A DNA stretch of 56,224 nt, from the IMG/VR virus record IMGVR_UViG_3300025131_000046, positions 1 through 56,224 of that record, one strand, 5' to 3'. This document shows positions 24,314-32,257 of the stretch, in pieces (position 1 is the first letter of the stretch; each line of letters begins with the position of its first letter). Below the pieces are notes generated by a model that was given only the letters and a program-made list of their open reading frames with translations, ran no database searches and was not told the origin of the DNA. Position numbers and translations under genes: made by a program. The DNA comes from a virus.

Positions 24314-24535
24314 ATGAATGACCAAGTTGTTGTAGTTAAGGCCAGAACTCAAGCTGGTATGATTCAAGAGTTTCGATGTCTAGAGATTCTTGAAATCAAT
24401 GGTGTTCCTTACACAAGTTCTGATCAGTCAGAACTTGATATGCAGGCTGTTCAGGGCATGTTCATGTCTCTTGAAGGTCGCTTAATTGCTCTAGAAAACA
24501 TCCTGGGAAGGGGTTTGACAGATGACAACGGCTGA
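24314..24535 (+). CDS. Hypothetical tail-region protein (73 aa)
   Basis: Small mixed fold (QVVVVKARTQAGMIQEFRCLEILEINGVPY) with a C-terminal helix that looks like a short coiled coil (GMFMSLEGRLIALENILG). Its end overlaps the tail-tube gene by 14 bases, so translation of the two is likely coupled. No family recognised. Confidence 0.6.
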   Translation: MNDQVVVVKARTQAGMIQEFRCLEILEINGVPYTSSDQSELDMQAVQGMFMSLEGRLIALENILGRGLTDDNG

Positions 24536-24935
24536 TACATTTTTTGGGGCTACACTTGCCTTTACCACTCAATCCTCACTTGTGTTTGATATCATTAGTG
24601 GTGGTCGATCTGGTCTCACAATTGAGCGGATTGATACAACGCACGCTGGTACTTCTGGTCAACTTAAAACATCTATGGCTGCTGATCTTGCTGACGCAGG
24701 AACATATGAGTTTGAGGTTGTTCATGATCCTAACTTTGATATTGATACCTATATTGGTGTGTCGGACACAATTACAATTACCTATCCTGTACCAGCCGGA
24801 GGTAGTTCAGGAGCAATTAAAGCATTTACAGGTCATGTATCATCTTATGATGAAACATTACCTATTGATGATCGTATGACTGCATCAATTGTGCTCAGTA
24901 TTGACTCTGCAATTTCTCACACATCATCAACGTAA
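24522..24935 (+). CDS. Major tail tube protein
   Basis: 137 residues, beta-rich: FFGATLAFTTQSSLVFDIISGGRSGLTIERIDTTHAG, GTYEFEVVHDPNFDIDTYIG, GAIKAFTGHVSSYDETLPIDDRMTASIVLSID. These are the hallmarks of the lambda gpV/siphoviral tube fold (I-T-H-x-x-T, tube-forming beta strands, D-x-R-M-x-x-x-I/V-x-L-x-x). Short for the family, without an Ig-like extension. Confidence 0.82.
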   Translation: MTTADTFFGATLAFTTQSSLVFDIISGGRSGLTIERIDTTHAGTSGQLKTSMAADLADAGTYEFEVVHDPNFDIDTYIGVSDTITITYPVPAGGSSGAIKAFTGHVSSYDETLPIDDRMTASIVLSIDSAISHTSST

Positions 24936-24967
24936 TTGAGTAAAAACATCTTTAGTAAGGTAGCATA

Positions 24968-25342
24968 ATGAATCTTAAAGAACAGATGCTGGCTGTTGAT
25001 CCAGACATTGTAAAGGCAGGTATTGAAGGATGGCCCGATGATCTTTACATCCGTCAAATCAAAGCTGATGAGATGGACAAGCATCGTGCTATCCTGCACG
25101 AAGATGAAAATGGTAGCTGGGTAATTCGTGCTGCATATTGGATTGCTCTCACTGCCTGCACTAAGGAAGGTGCTCATGTCTTTGTTCGAGATAACAAAGG
25201 TATGATTTTCCAAAAAGATATTGATAGGCTTATGGATATGCCTATGTATCTTGTGCGTAATCTGTCCGACAGAATCTTAGAGTGTAACAAACTGCTTGGC
25301 TCATCCCTTGAGGATTCGGTAAAAAACTCAGAGGAGACCTGA
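24968..25342 (+). CDS. Tail assembly chaperone, unshifted product (gpG-like)
   Basis: 124 residues (LKEQMLAVDPDIVKAGIEGWPDDLYIRQIKADEMDKHR...). All-helical with acidic C-terminus. In lambda-like phages this product, together with the frameshifted longer form, coats the tape measure protein during tail assembly. It sits between tube and tape measure genes as expected, and a slippery heptamer lies 16 bases before the stop. Confidence 0.82.
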   Translation: MNLKEQMLAVDPDIVKAGIEGWPDDLYIRQIKADEMDKHRAILHEDENGSWVIRAAYWIALTACTKEGAHVFVRDNKGMIFQKDIDRLMDMPMYLVRNLSDRILECNKLLGSSLEDSVKNSEET

Positions 25343-25656
25343 CCGAACAATGGTGGCATAAGATTGCCATTCATGCTTTACAATGTACTGTTGGTGAAGC
25401 GAAACGTCGGGTCTCCCTTGCAGAATTTGTTAACTACCAAGCGTACTACAAAATTGAACCTTGGGGGGATGATTGGGAAAGAACTGGAAGAACAATATCT
25501 CACCAGATCAATTGTAGTGTTGGTAAAGAAGTTGTCTCTCCAGATCATTACATCCCTTACCGTAACCCTGAAGATGTAATTTATGCCCGCAGAAAAGATG
25601 CTGTTCGTCGTTTAGACAAAATGCGAACAGAAGAGAAAGTGCGAAAGGTTAAATAA
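24968..25656 (+). CDS. Tail assembly chaperone, frameshifted fusion (gpGT-like)
   Basis: After slipping at 25321-25327 the ribosome reads LRGDLTEQWWHKIAIHALQC, then SLAEFVNYQAYYKIEPWGDD, which is the signature of the T part of gpGT (Y-Y-x-x-E-P-W/F-G-x-x-x). It ends in a Lys-rich tail (EEKVRKVK) immediately before the tape measure ATG. The extra domain has no good start codon of its own, so the shift is the only sensible route to its expression. About 229 residues. Confidence 0.82.
25321..25327 (+). promoter_or_regulatory. -1 ribosomal frameshift site AAAAAAC
   Basis: In the zero frame the codons are GTA AAA AAC, so the heptamer A-AAA-AAC allows both tRNAs to slip back one base. The -1 frame then stays open for 112 codons to the tape measure start. 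Classic location and sequence for a tail chaperone G/GT shift. Confidence 0.85.
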
Positions 25657-27198
25657 ATGGCTGCTGGCGGTCCTGTTCATGGAATTCATATTCCGCTTAC
25701 TACAACATCTAAAACTGCTGTTGCAGGTTTAAACAAAACTGCTAGGGCTGTTGGAGGAGTTGGAAAAGCAGGAAAGAAAGCATCTAAAGCTACTGATTTA
25801 CATACTCGTGCTAGCCGTAGAAATACTATGGCTATGCTTGAGCTATCAAGAGGTGCTGAAGACTTTGCATCTCAAATTGGTACTACGGGTATATCTGGTG
25901 CTTTAAGAGCTTCCGCAAACAATATTTCTCAGTTTGCAACTGTTATGAGTCCAATGGCAGGTGTAATTGTTGGTGCGGGTGTTGCAGCAGCAGCAATGGT
26001 ACCAATGATGCTTCGTATGAATGATGGAGTTAAGAAAAACACAGACAACTTTAACAAGTTAATTGCTAAGGTAAAACAGTTTACAGTTGTAGCTAAGGTT
26101 GCAAAAGATGTTAAAGCATTTGATTTTTCTGTTGCTGGTGCTGATGCTGCTACCGTCACACAATCATTGGCTTCATTGAAAGAAGCTAAAGAAATACGAT
26201 CAATTGAAACCAAAGATGTAGCTGGCCGACTGAAGGATTTGCAAGCAATTCAACGCATAAATCTACAATCAAGAGCTAGGATACAAGGTAAGCCGTATGG
26301 TCAACGCTTTGCTGCTCATCGATTGACACAAATAGGGGCTATTGCTCCTGAGCAAGGCTTGATATCTGATAAAGAGCTTGAGAAGGTTGAAGAGAATATA
26401 AACACACTTCAAAACAAACTGTCTGATCTGAGACTTGAGTCGGAAATAAGTGGTATTAAAATAGCTAAGCTAACAGGTGCTGAAGAGGCAGCTAAACAGC
26501 TTGATGCTCTGAAGATGTCTCGACAACAAGATTTGGATGTTGCTAAGCAGTCAGCAGAACTCCAAAAGAATCTAAACTCGGAAACTGTAGAAGGTATAGA
26601 TAAAGTTATTGCTCAGTCTAGAGAGCGGTTGGATATTTTACGGGCTGAACAACAAAGTCTTGAGACATCTCGTAAAGAGATTCAAAAGACTATAAGTCTT
26701 AATGTGCTTAGTAGAACTGGTGAAGCAACTAGGGCGGCATTACGTAAAGAACAAGAAACACTGGGAAAACGTCATAACGTTGTGCTTGCTGAGCAAAAAC
26801 GGTTAACGAGTGATATAAATACTTTATACACTCAACGAGCATTTATTAAACCTCTAGACGATTCAAAGAAAGAGGAAGAGGCAGCAAAAAGAACACTTGA
26901 TCTTGAGAGTAAAAAACTACGCCTTGCTAAACTAACCCTTTCTATTCGTCAGCGAGAACTTCAGTCTCAAACCAAAGCTGCTCAAGCCTTTGCTCAACGT
27001 GGTCAAGTAGGCATTGCTAAACGAGGATCAATTGAAGCATTTTCAGCTATTGAACAAGCTAAGAGACAAACTGTATTGAGTAAAAATCCTCAGCAGCAAG
27101 AGTTGATCAAGATCAACAACGAAATCAAAGAGATTGAGAAAAAACAACTGGAACTACAAAAGAAGCAACTTACTCGTGAAGTTGCTAGTTTTTCTTAG
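25657..27198 (+). CDS. Tape measure protein
   Basis: 513 residues starting directly after the frameshifted stop. The N-terminal region has AVAGLNKTARAVGGVGKAGKKASKAT. A central hydrophobic segment follows (VMSPMAGVIVGAGVAAAAMVPMML, about residues 90-115), then long alpha-helical coiled coil (KLTGAEEAAKQLDALKMSRQ, EKKQLELQKKQL). At about 0.15 nm per residue this sets a tail of roughly 75 nm. Short for the class, but no other gene in the tail block is coiled-coil of this length. Confidence 0.8.
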   Translation: MAAGGPVHGIHIPLTTTSKTAVAGLNKTARAVGGVGKAGKKASKATDLHTRASRRNTMAMLELSRGAEDFASQIGTTGISGALRASANNISQFATVMSPMAGVIVGAGVAAAAMVPMMLRMNDGVKKNTDNFNKLIAKVKQFTVVAKVAKDVKAFDFSVAGADAATVTQSLASLKEAKEIRSIETKDVAGRLKDLQAIQRINLQSRARIQGKPYGQRFAAHRLTQIGAIAPEQGLISDKELEKVEENINTLQNKLSDLRLESEISGIKIAKLTGAEEAAKQLDALKMSRQQDLDVAKQSAELQKNLNSETVEGIDKVIAQSRERLDILRAEQQSLETSRKEIQKTISLNVLSRTGEATRAALRKEQETLGKRHNVVLAEQKRLTSDINTLYTQRAFIKPLDDSKKEEEAAKRTLDLESKKLRLAKLTLSIRQRELQSQTKAAQAFAQRGQVGIAKRGSIEAFSAIEQAKRQTVLSKNPQQQELIKINNEIKEIEKKQLELQKKQLTREVASFS

Positions 27199-27206
27199 GG
27201 TTATTT

Positions 27207-28118
27207 ATGGCTGTAGTAACTGTTACAGAACGCTGGTATGACCGTAATGGTCTTGCCACGATTGAGGGAGAGAAGGGTGCTGTTCGCACCTTTCAAGTTG
27301 TTACAGACAGTCGTGACGATGATCACTCTGTTGTGTTAGCCAGTGCTCAGTTACCTGCTCCCGGAGCAGCACACCCAAATGACCTCTTACTCTATTGTGA
27401 CAGTGTAGAAGTTGCAGTTGATTCCAGAAATGGTAAAGTCTGGGATGTTGTAGCTACCTACACAAACCGTAATAGTGGCGGTAAAGACCCTGGTGATCCA
27501 ACCAATGATGCTGCTGTTCTAACATGGGGAACTGATTCTTACCAGGAAGTGGTCGAGAAGGCAACTTTTGTAGATCACAACGATAATGATACTCTTGTAC
27601 CAAACAGAGCAGTAGCAAACTCAGCCGGGGATAGATTTGATCCTCCTCTAACAATCAATGCTCCCCGTCCAACTTTGTCGGCGGTTAAGAATGTAACCTC
27701 TGTTGCCTCATTAAGTGCTTGGCTACTTACTTATCGAGGTAGTGTTAATAATTCATCATTTGTTGTAGACGGAATTACTATTGGTCCTCATGTAGCTCTG
27801 TTAGCAAGTGTGGAAATCTCAGGTCATGCTTCCCGTAACTCAGTTTCCTATCGTACAGTCTCTCTGAAATTACAATTCAATCCTGACACATGGGATGAAG
27901 AGATTGCGGATAGGGGTTTTAGGAAGCTTGATGCCAATGACAAGCCGGTCAAAATCACAAGTGATGGGGACAAAGAGCCTATATCAACTCCGGCATTTCT
28001 TGATGGAGAAGGTGGCGTACTAGCTCATCCTGAATGGGCAGCAACACAACATGTGTTTCTCAAATACCGAGCACGAGAAGAAAAGAACTTTAATGTTCTG
28101 CTTCCTCTCTTTCAATAG
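27207..28118 (+). CDS. Tail-tip protein (303 aa)
   Basis: Beta-rich protein immediately after the tape measure gene: VTVTERWYDRNGLATIEGEKGAVRTFQVVTDSRDDD, then TYTNRNSGGKDPGDPTNDAAVLTWGTDSYQEVV and FLKYRAREEKNFNVLLPL. The fold is not identifiable by eye; position is that of a distal tail or baseplate hub component. No enzymatic motif seen. Confidence 0.65.
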   Translation: MAVVTVTERWYDRNGLATIEGEKGAVRTFQVVTDSRDDDHSVVLASAQLPAPGAAHPNDLLLYCDSVEVAVDSRNGKVWDVVATYTNRNSGGKDPGDPTNDAAVLTWGTDSYQEVVEKATFVDHNDNDTLVPNRAVANSAGDRFDPPLTINAPRPTLSAVKNVTSVASLSAWLLTYRGSVNNSSFVVDGITIGPHVALLASVEISGHASRNSVSYRTVSLKLQFNPDTWDEEIADRGFRKLDANDKPVKITSDGDKEPISTPAFLDGEGGVLAHPEWAATQHVFLKYRAREEKNFNVLLPLFQ

Positions 28119-28130
28119 GAGCATATATAG

Positions 28131-28766
28131 ATGACAAATGTAGCCAGATTTGATGGTAATCTTTTTGTAGGCGGCACACTTACTGCTGCTGGTGGTATTG
28201 CCCCCGATATTGCTAGGTCAAACCTTGCTCAGACACCGCTGGCATCAATTGGAATTCCTTTCTACGCTTGGAAAGTATGGAATGCTTGCCATACTAATTT
28301 GTCAGGAACAGCCGCGACTGATGATCTAGAGGTTACTACAGGTGCGTTTGGTACTGCCCCACCATCTATTCAGACAGGCGACGTAAAGGGTGTTAGTCTT
28401 ACCTCTGCTCGGTATGCTCGTACGACTGTACAACTTCCTGAGAACTATGATGATGGAGAAAGTGTAAACTTTCGTTTCAGAGCGGGCATGCTTACAACCA
28501 TCGCAGATGTTTCTGCAACACTTGACCTTGAAGTCTATGAACTTGCAGGGGATAACACTGTTGGTTCTGATCTTTGTACAACTGCTGCTATTGATATTAA
28601 CTCGACTACCTTAGCTAACAGAGATTTTGTGGTGACTGCAACAGGTCTTGTTGCAGGTGATTGGCTTGATATTCGTATTGGTATTATTGCTGATGATGCT
28701 GGAACAGGTACTGCTGTTATTGGTTGTGTGACACAGTCTAGGTTGCTTTGTGATGTTCGGGGCTAG
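28131..28766 (+). CDS. Beta-sandwich tail protein (211 aa)
   Basis: AGGAGC precedes the ATG. Sequence has the pattern NLSGTAATDDLEVTTGAFGTAPPSIQTGDVKG, then ARTTVQLPENYDDGESVNFRFRAGMLTTIADVSATLDLEVYEL, a beta-sandwich known from tail appendage proteins with a Y-x-x-G-x-x-V-x-x-R-x-R/A-G motif. Probably part of the tail tip or side fibre. Confidence 0.65.
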   Translation: MTNVARFDGNLFVGGTLTAAGGIAPDIARSNLAQTPLASIGIPFYAWKVWNACHTNLSGTAATDDLEVTTGAFGTAPPSIQTGDVKGVSLTSARYARTTVQLPENYDDGESVNFRFRAGMLTTIADVSATLDLEVYELAGDNTVGSDLCTTAAIDINSTTLANRDFVVTATGLVAGDWLDIRIGIIADDAGTGTAVIGCVTQSRLLCDVRG

Positions 28767-28768
28767 GC

Positions 28769-29434
28769 ATGGGAACCGACAAACCAGCAGTCTTAGGCTC
28801 GGTGGCTATCGAGCAACTAAGAGAGGTTGTGCATAAAGTTCTGAATGAACAACCTCCAAATATTGTAAATCATCCTTCTGAGCATCGCCCCCAACCTAAT
28901 CGTGTAATTCGTGTAAAGTTGGATGCTGCCCTATCTTCTGGTGCTTCTGCAACTGCTAGTCTTTACGAATATGCATCTGATGCTTGGTCTGACACAGATA
29001 TCAATGTTACAGTTAATGAAGTCCTTGGTAGCTGTGGAGACATTGCTTCAGGGACTTTTTGCTTAGCTACTAGGGTAGTAGGAATTGGTTGGTCTGTTAT
29101 AGCTGCTCAATGTAGCTGTAATGAAATTCAACGAATCATCATAACTGGTATGCCTACGGGTGGTACATACACCCTTACCTTTGATGGACAAACAACTGGC
29201 AATATTGATTACGATGCTGCCGCTGGTAATGTTCAAAATGCTCTAGAAGCCTTGTCTAACATTGGTGCTGGTAATGTAGTCTGCTTTGGCGGTCCTCATC
29301 CCGGCTCATACATTGATGTTGAGTTTGTTGGTGACCTAGCTGATACAGATGTTGCAGAAATGACATCTACTGACAGCCTTACTGGTGGTTCATTGCCAGC
29401 CACTGTTATCACCACGCTTAATGATGGTGGATAA
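28769..29434 (+). CDS. Tail protein with GTYTLTFDGQTT beta module
   Basis: 221 residues. The N-terminal half is a beta domain (VIRVKLDAALSSGASATASLYEY...). The C-terminal half carries GTYTLTFDGQTTGNIDYDAAAGNVQNALEALSNIGAGNVVC with GGPHPGSYIDVEFVGDLA, a repeat-type module that I associate with large surface proteins and phage virion proteins of Planctomycetota. Three Cys in CGDIASGTFC and CSC may form disulfides. Ends overlapping the next ATG (TAATG). Confidence 0.68.
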   Translation: MGTDKPAVLGSVAIEQLREVVHKVLNEQPPNIVNHPSEHRPQPNRVIRVKLDAALSSGASATASLYEYASDAWSDTDINVTVNEVLGSCGDIASGTFCLATRVVGIGWSVIAAQCSCNEIQRIIITGMPTGGTYTLTFDGQTTGNIDYDAAAGNVQNALEALSNIGAGNVVCFGGPHPGSYIDVEFVGDLADTDVAEMTSTDSLTGGSLPATVITTLNDGG

Positions 29435-30609
29435 TGGGTCATTATCTCTATACCCCAGGATGCAATCTTGGCAGATGTTGCACTTCTCCTCAAACAGCCT
29501 TTGATCCTGGTGTGTTTGGTAATCTTCGTAAGTGGGGGCCGGTTAGTAGCGATCCTGGTTTAGGACAATGGGTTAAAGATTATCGCGGTAATCTTTCTCA
29601 GGTTACGTACCCTATTCATGTACCTGCTGGGCAACCTATTCACACTTTAGCATCTGATAATACAGGCGTGTATGTAGGTCTTCTTGGGGCTAGAGAAGAC
29701 CTTCCTGCAACAGCTAAATATGATTTGAATGGGGTTCAATTATGGATGTCGGATAATGACAATGACATGTCTTATGCCGGCATTGGAATTCTTGATCTGG
29801 AAATCAACAATGCTGGTCAATTGATTGAGCATGGATACCGGGATGGCATTAGCGTTGTCAGGAAGTTAAACATTTCAACAGGTGCGGAAATATGGTCAAA
29901 TGAATCTGATGGTAACTACTATACTATGGGGCTAGCCATAGACAGCAGCGATAACATCTATGTCACACAACAAGATGCTGTTCTGAAACTGAGTGATGCA
30001 GATGGATCAATTACCACAACTTATACGTCTGTACGTAATGGTGGGGCTGTAGATATTGCACACAGTGGTGGTAATTTCTATGTTGTTGGTCCATCTGAAA
30101 ATCATCCTGTTAGTGGTACCCGCTCTCTCCAAAAACTCGATAGCTCGTTTACAGAATTGTGGTATGCTGATCCTGATGGGGTTGGACTTTGGAGTGTTGT
30201 GGCAGATGGTACTGTTGTTGCTGCTCTTGGTGCTCCTGCCACTACATCTGACGGCTTAGTTGTGTACAACGATTCTGGCACATTTCAATGGCGGGGAGAC
30301 GGTATCGCATTCGATTGGTTTGGATCAAGTAATCATCTTGCCTTAGATAATAGTAGCAATATATACACAACTGCTATAACAACTCGTGTATTTCCTGATA
30401 CCATAGACCCAAGCACTATCAACTTCATTAACAAATTCAATAGCTCTGGTACCCTACAGTGGTCTAACAGTGTAGGATATGGTGTTGACATAAACTTACC
30501 TCAATACAGTAATGTGGAAGATGTAGTAACGTGTCTATCTGTAAACAACGGTATTCTTTATTCTGGTCAGCATGGTGGGTACTATTCAACATCCCAAGAT
30601 AACCTGTGA
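29434..30609 (+). CDS. PQQ-like beta-propeller tail-tip protein
   Basis: 391 residues. After a Cys-containing N-terminus (PGCNLGRCCTSP) there are six to seven propeller-like blades: TGVYVGLLGAREDLPATAKYDLNGVQLW, GAEIWSN...MGLAIDSSDNIYVTQQ, TELWYADPDGVGLWSVVADG, GTFQWRGDGIAF...LALDNSSNIYTTAI, KFNSSGTLQWSN. Such blades (G-x-x-x-W, D-x-x-x-N-I-Y-V) resemble PQQ/NHL-type repeats. It would provide a wide binding face at the tail end. No catalytic motif. Confidence 0.75.
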   Translation: MGHYLYTPGCNLGRCCTSPQTAFDPGVFGNLRKWGPVSSDPGLGQWVKDYRGNLSQVTYPIHVPAGQPIHTLASDNTGVYVGLLGAREDLPATAKYDLNGVQLWMSDNDNDMSYAGIGILDLEINNAGQLIEHGYRDGISVVRKLNISTGAEIWSNESDGNYYTMGLAIDSSDNIYVTQQDAVLKLSDADGSITTTYTSVRNGGAVDIAHSGGNFYVVGPSENHPVSGTRSLQKLDSSFTELWYADPDGVGLWSVVADGTVVAALGAPATTSDGLVVYNDSGTFQWRGDGIAFDWFGSSNHLALDNSSNIYTTAITTRVFPDTIDPSTINFINKFNSSGTLQWSNSVGYGVDINLPQYSNVEDVVTCLSVNNGILYSGQHGGYYSTSQDNL

Positions 30610-30799
30610 ACATCGTAGTCCGTCTCGTATAGACATACGCAAGAACAATCTCTGTGGTTGCCCTAAAAAGTTCTTCCTCTACGCCTGCACTCTGTATGGT
30701 CAATGCAGTGAGAAAAAGCATCACAGTGAAGTCATCTCCTGCACAGAATGCAAACTGAAACAACAGCTTGCCAATAAAAACACCCCACTAACCAAATAG
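30572..30799 (+). CDS. Cys/His-rich zinc-binding protein (75 aa)
   Basis: Starts inside the propeller gene in another frame and overlaps it by 38 bases. Pattern CEHRSPSRIDIRKNNLCGCP, then FLYACTLYGQC, then ISCTECKL gives eight Cys and two His spaced as paired zinc knuckles. The same C-x-H...C-x-C...C-x-x-x-G-x-C...C-x-x-C order is, from memory, common next to or within planctomycete-type proteins. Last gene of the late block, right before a bidirectional terminator. Confidence 0.65.
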   Translation: MVGTIQHPKITCEHRSPSRIDIRKNNLCGCPKKFFLYACTLYGQCSEKKHHSEVISCTECKLKQQLANKNTPLTK

Positions 30800-30813
30800 G
30801 CTAGTGGGGTGTT
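30779..30813. terminator. Bidirectional terminator between converging blocks
   Basis: 12-bp stem AACACCCCACTA/TAGTGGGGTGTT with an 11-base loop. T-rich on the minus-strand side (TTTTTATTGG), so it stops the leftward ParB-like operon and probably also the rightward late transcript. Confidence 0.88.
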
Positions 30814-30835
30814 CTCGTCTCCGCACATCACTCCT

Positions 30836-31864
30836 TTACACTTCGGTTAATCCTTCACCTTCTTCATCCTCTAGCGTGTCCTCATCTGGCTCAAAGACAT
30901 CATCTTCATCAAACTCTTCCTCTACTTCATCAATAATTTCGACATCGTAACCGCCACACCGGGGCACTTCAAGCTTCTTCAGGACAAGCTTAGCTAAGCT
31001 CATCTTTTCACCATCAATGAAAGCATTCCAAGCTTTCACGCACCAACTAATGATCTGATCCCGTGATGGAGGACTGGGTTTTGCTCGTTCACGATTCAGA
31101 CGCTCTCTCAGAGCATAGGCGGGATCGTCTTTCTTGAGTCCCGTACCTTGAGCAAACGCCAAGACAAACTCTTCTGCCTTGTCCCAAATCTTCCCCTCAC
31201 CGTCTGAGAATCCGAATAAAAACAATAGTCCACTCAAGTACCCCCGTGAAATCATAGCTGAGACAGCCTTGTCGTCATCTTGAGCATAAACAAACTCTGT
31301 TGCGTCTCTCAATTGAGGATGCTCCTCAATAAATTCGATCATCTCAGAATGTGGAAACTTAGGTGCATCTGATACTTTTTTGCCACCCATCCGCATCCAG
31401 ACCAGTCGTGCAGAGACCGCCAAATCCTTTGCTAATCTCTTAACCTCTTTGTCGTCATACTTATCTGCATCAAATTCTTGCCGTCTATACAACACATCGC
31501 CAGCAGTTCGCTTTTGTCCAATATCAATCGTATCTGCAAACTTGTGGTCAACACCATGTACCACGACCATGTCTACGGCGATTTGACCCCGCACACCATA
31601 CTTTTCCCTGTAATACTTCGGTTGTGCCTTCCTGGTGGTCTCAGCCATCACAATTGCCTGTAGACGATGCTGACCATCCAGCAATGTTTGGTCTGACGCA
31701 AAGATGATTGGCTCACCATTTACACGCCACTTGTTCCGCAACAACTCGTCCCTGTAGTTTCTCGCCAGAGAAGGACGTAGAGGACGATTATCTGTGTTCC
31801 TCTTCAACCATTCCTCAGCCATCTCTGCGTTGACATGTGCAACTTCGGATTTAATTGTCGCCAT
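30836..31864 (-). CDS. ParB/Srx-like DGQHR-domain protein
   Basis: 342 residues. N-terminal AEMAEEWLKRNTDNRPLRPSLARNYRDELLRNKWRVNGEPIIFAS leads to LLDGQHRLQAIV (about residues 61-72), the signature of ParB-like nuclease/DGQHR-type domains. The rest is helical, with an acidic tail (EIIDEVEEEFDEDDVFEP). Phage proteins with this motif may bind nucleotides or nick DNA; partition is unlikely without a ParA. AAAGG lies 9-10 bases upstream. Distal gene of the leftward helicase operon. Confidence 0.75.
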   Translation of the reverse strand: MATIKSEVAHVNAEMAEEWLKRNTDNRPLRPSLARNYRDELLRNKWRVNGEPIIFASDQTLLDGQHRLQAIVMAETTRKAQPKYYREKYGVRGQIAVDMVVVHGVDHKFADTIDIGQKRTAGDVLYRRQEFDADKYDDKEVKRLAKDLAVSARLVWMRMGGKKVSDAPKFPHSEMIEFIEEHPQLRDATEFVYAQDDDKAVSAMISRGYLSGLLFLFGFSDGEGKIWDKAEEFVLAFAQGTGLKKDDPAYALRERLNRERAKPSPPSRDQIISWCVKAWNAFIDGEKMSLAKLVLKKLEVPRCGGYDVEIIDEVEEEFDEDDVFEPDEDTLEDEEGEGLTEV

Positions 31865-31913
31865 TACATTACACCTTTCAAAAAGTAGTTACTTTAAACT
31901 CAACACTGTTCGT

Positions 31914-32006
31914 TCATTCGTCTTTGCTGTGCGTAGTTAAATCAATCCACAGCACAATCATCATTGCTACAACTGCAAACGATGCAAGCATCAATACTGC
32001 TTCCAT
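31914..32006 (-). CDS. Small single-pass membrane protein (30 aa)
   Basis: MEAVLMLASFAVVAMMIVLW forms one transmembrane helix followed by a short polar tail (IDLTTHSKDE). GGAG lies 9 bases before the ATG. Between the ParB-like and HTH genes on the same strand. Role unknown; tiny membrane proteins are often inhibitors or regulators in phages. Confidence 0.55.
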   Translation of the reverse strand: MEAVLMLASFAVVAMMIVLWIDLTTHSKDE

Positions 32007-32032
32007 GCTTCGTATCTCCGTTTTTAGTTCCA

Positions 32033-32245
32033 CTAATTGTCGGGTAACTGCCAAGCCGCCAGATCCTTAGCCCGTATACGCCATTGATTCCGCTTGCCAT
32101 TTCGGTTTGTATCGAACGCTTTCAGTTCGCCTGATCGAATCTTGGCACGTATCACCGAATGATCGACACCGCACATTTCGGCAGCTTGTATAACGGTATA
32201 ACAGACCGTCGATACACCAGCTTTTTGTTGTTGTGCTTTCTCCAC
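32033..32245 (-). CDS. Excisionase-like helix-turn-helix protein
   Basis: 70 residues. CYTVIQAAEMCGVDHSVIRAKIRSGELKAFDTNRNGKRNQWRIRAKDL is a MerR/excisionase-type winged HTH (HTH_17): recognition helix in HSVIRAKIRSG and wing with KRNQWRI. No integrase is present in the window, so it is probably a transcription regulator or a recombination-directionality relic. 12 bases after the helicase start side of the operon. Confidence 0.78.
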   Translation of the reverse strand: MEKAQQQKAGVSTVCYTVIQAAEMCGVDHSVIRAKIRSGELKAFDTNRNGKRNQWRIRAKDLAAWQLPDN

Positions 32246-32257
32246 GTCTTTCCCTTT

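Noticed and set aside
30836-31864. Plasmid-type ParB partition system
   Set aside because: Only the DGQHR-type motif is present; there is no ParA ATPase or centromere-like repeat nearby.
32033-32245. Evidence for lysogeny from the excisionase-like protein
   Set aside because: No integrase, attachment core or CI-type repressor was found; MerR-type small HTH proteins are common regulators in lytic phages.
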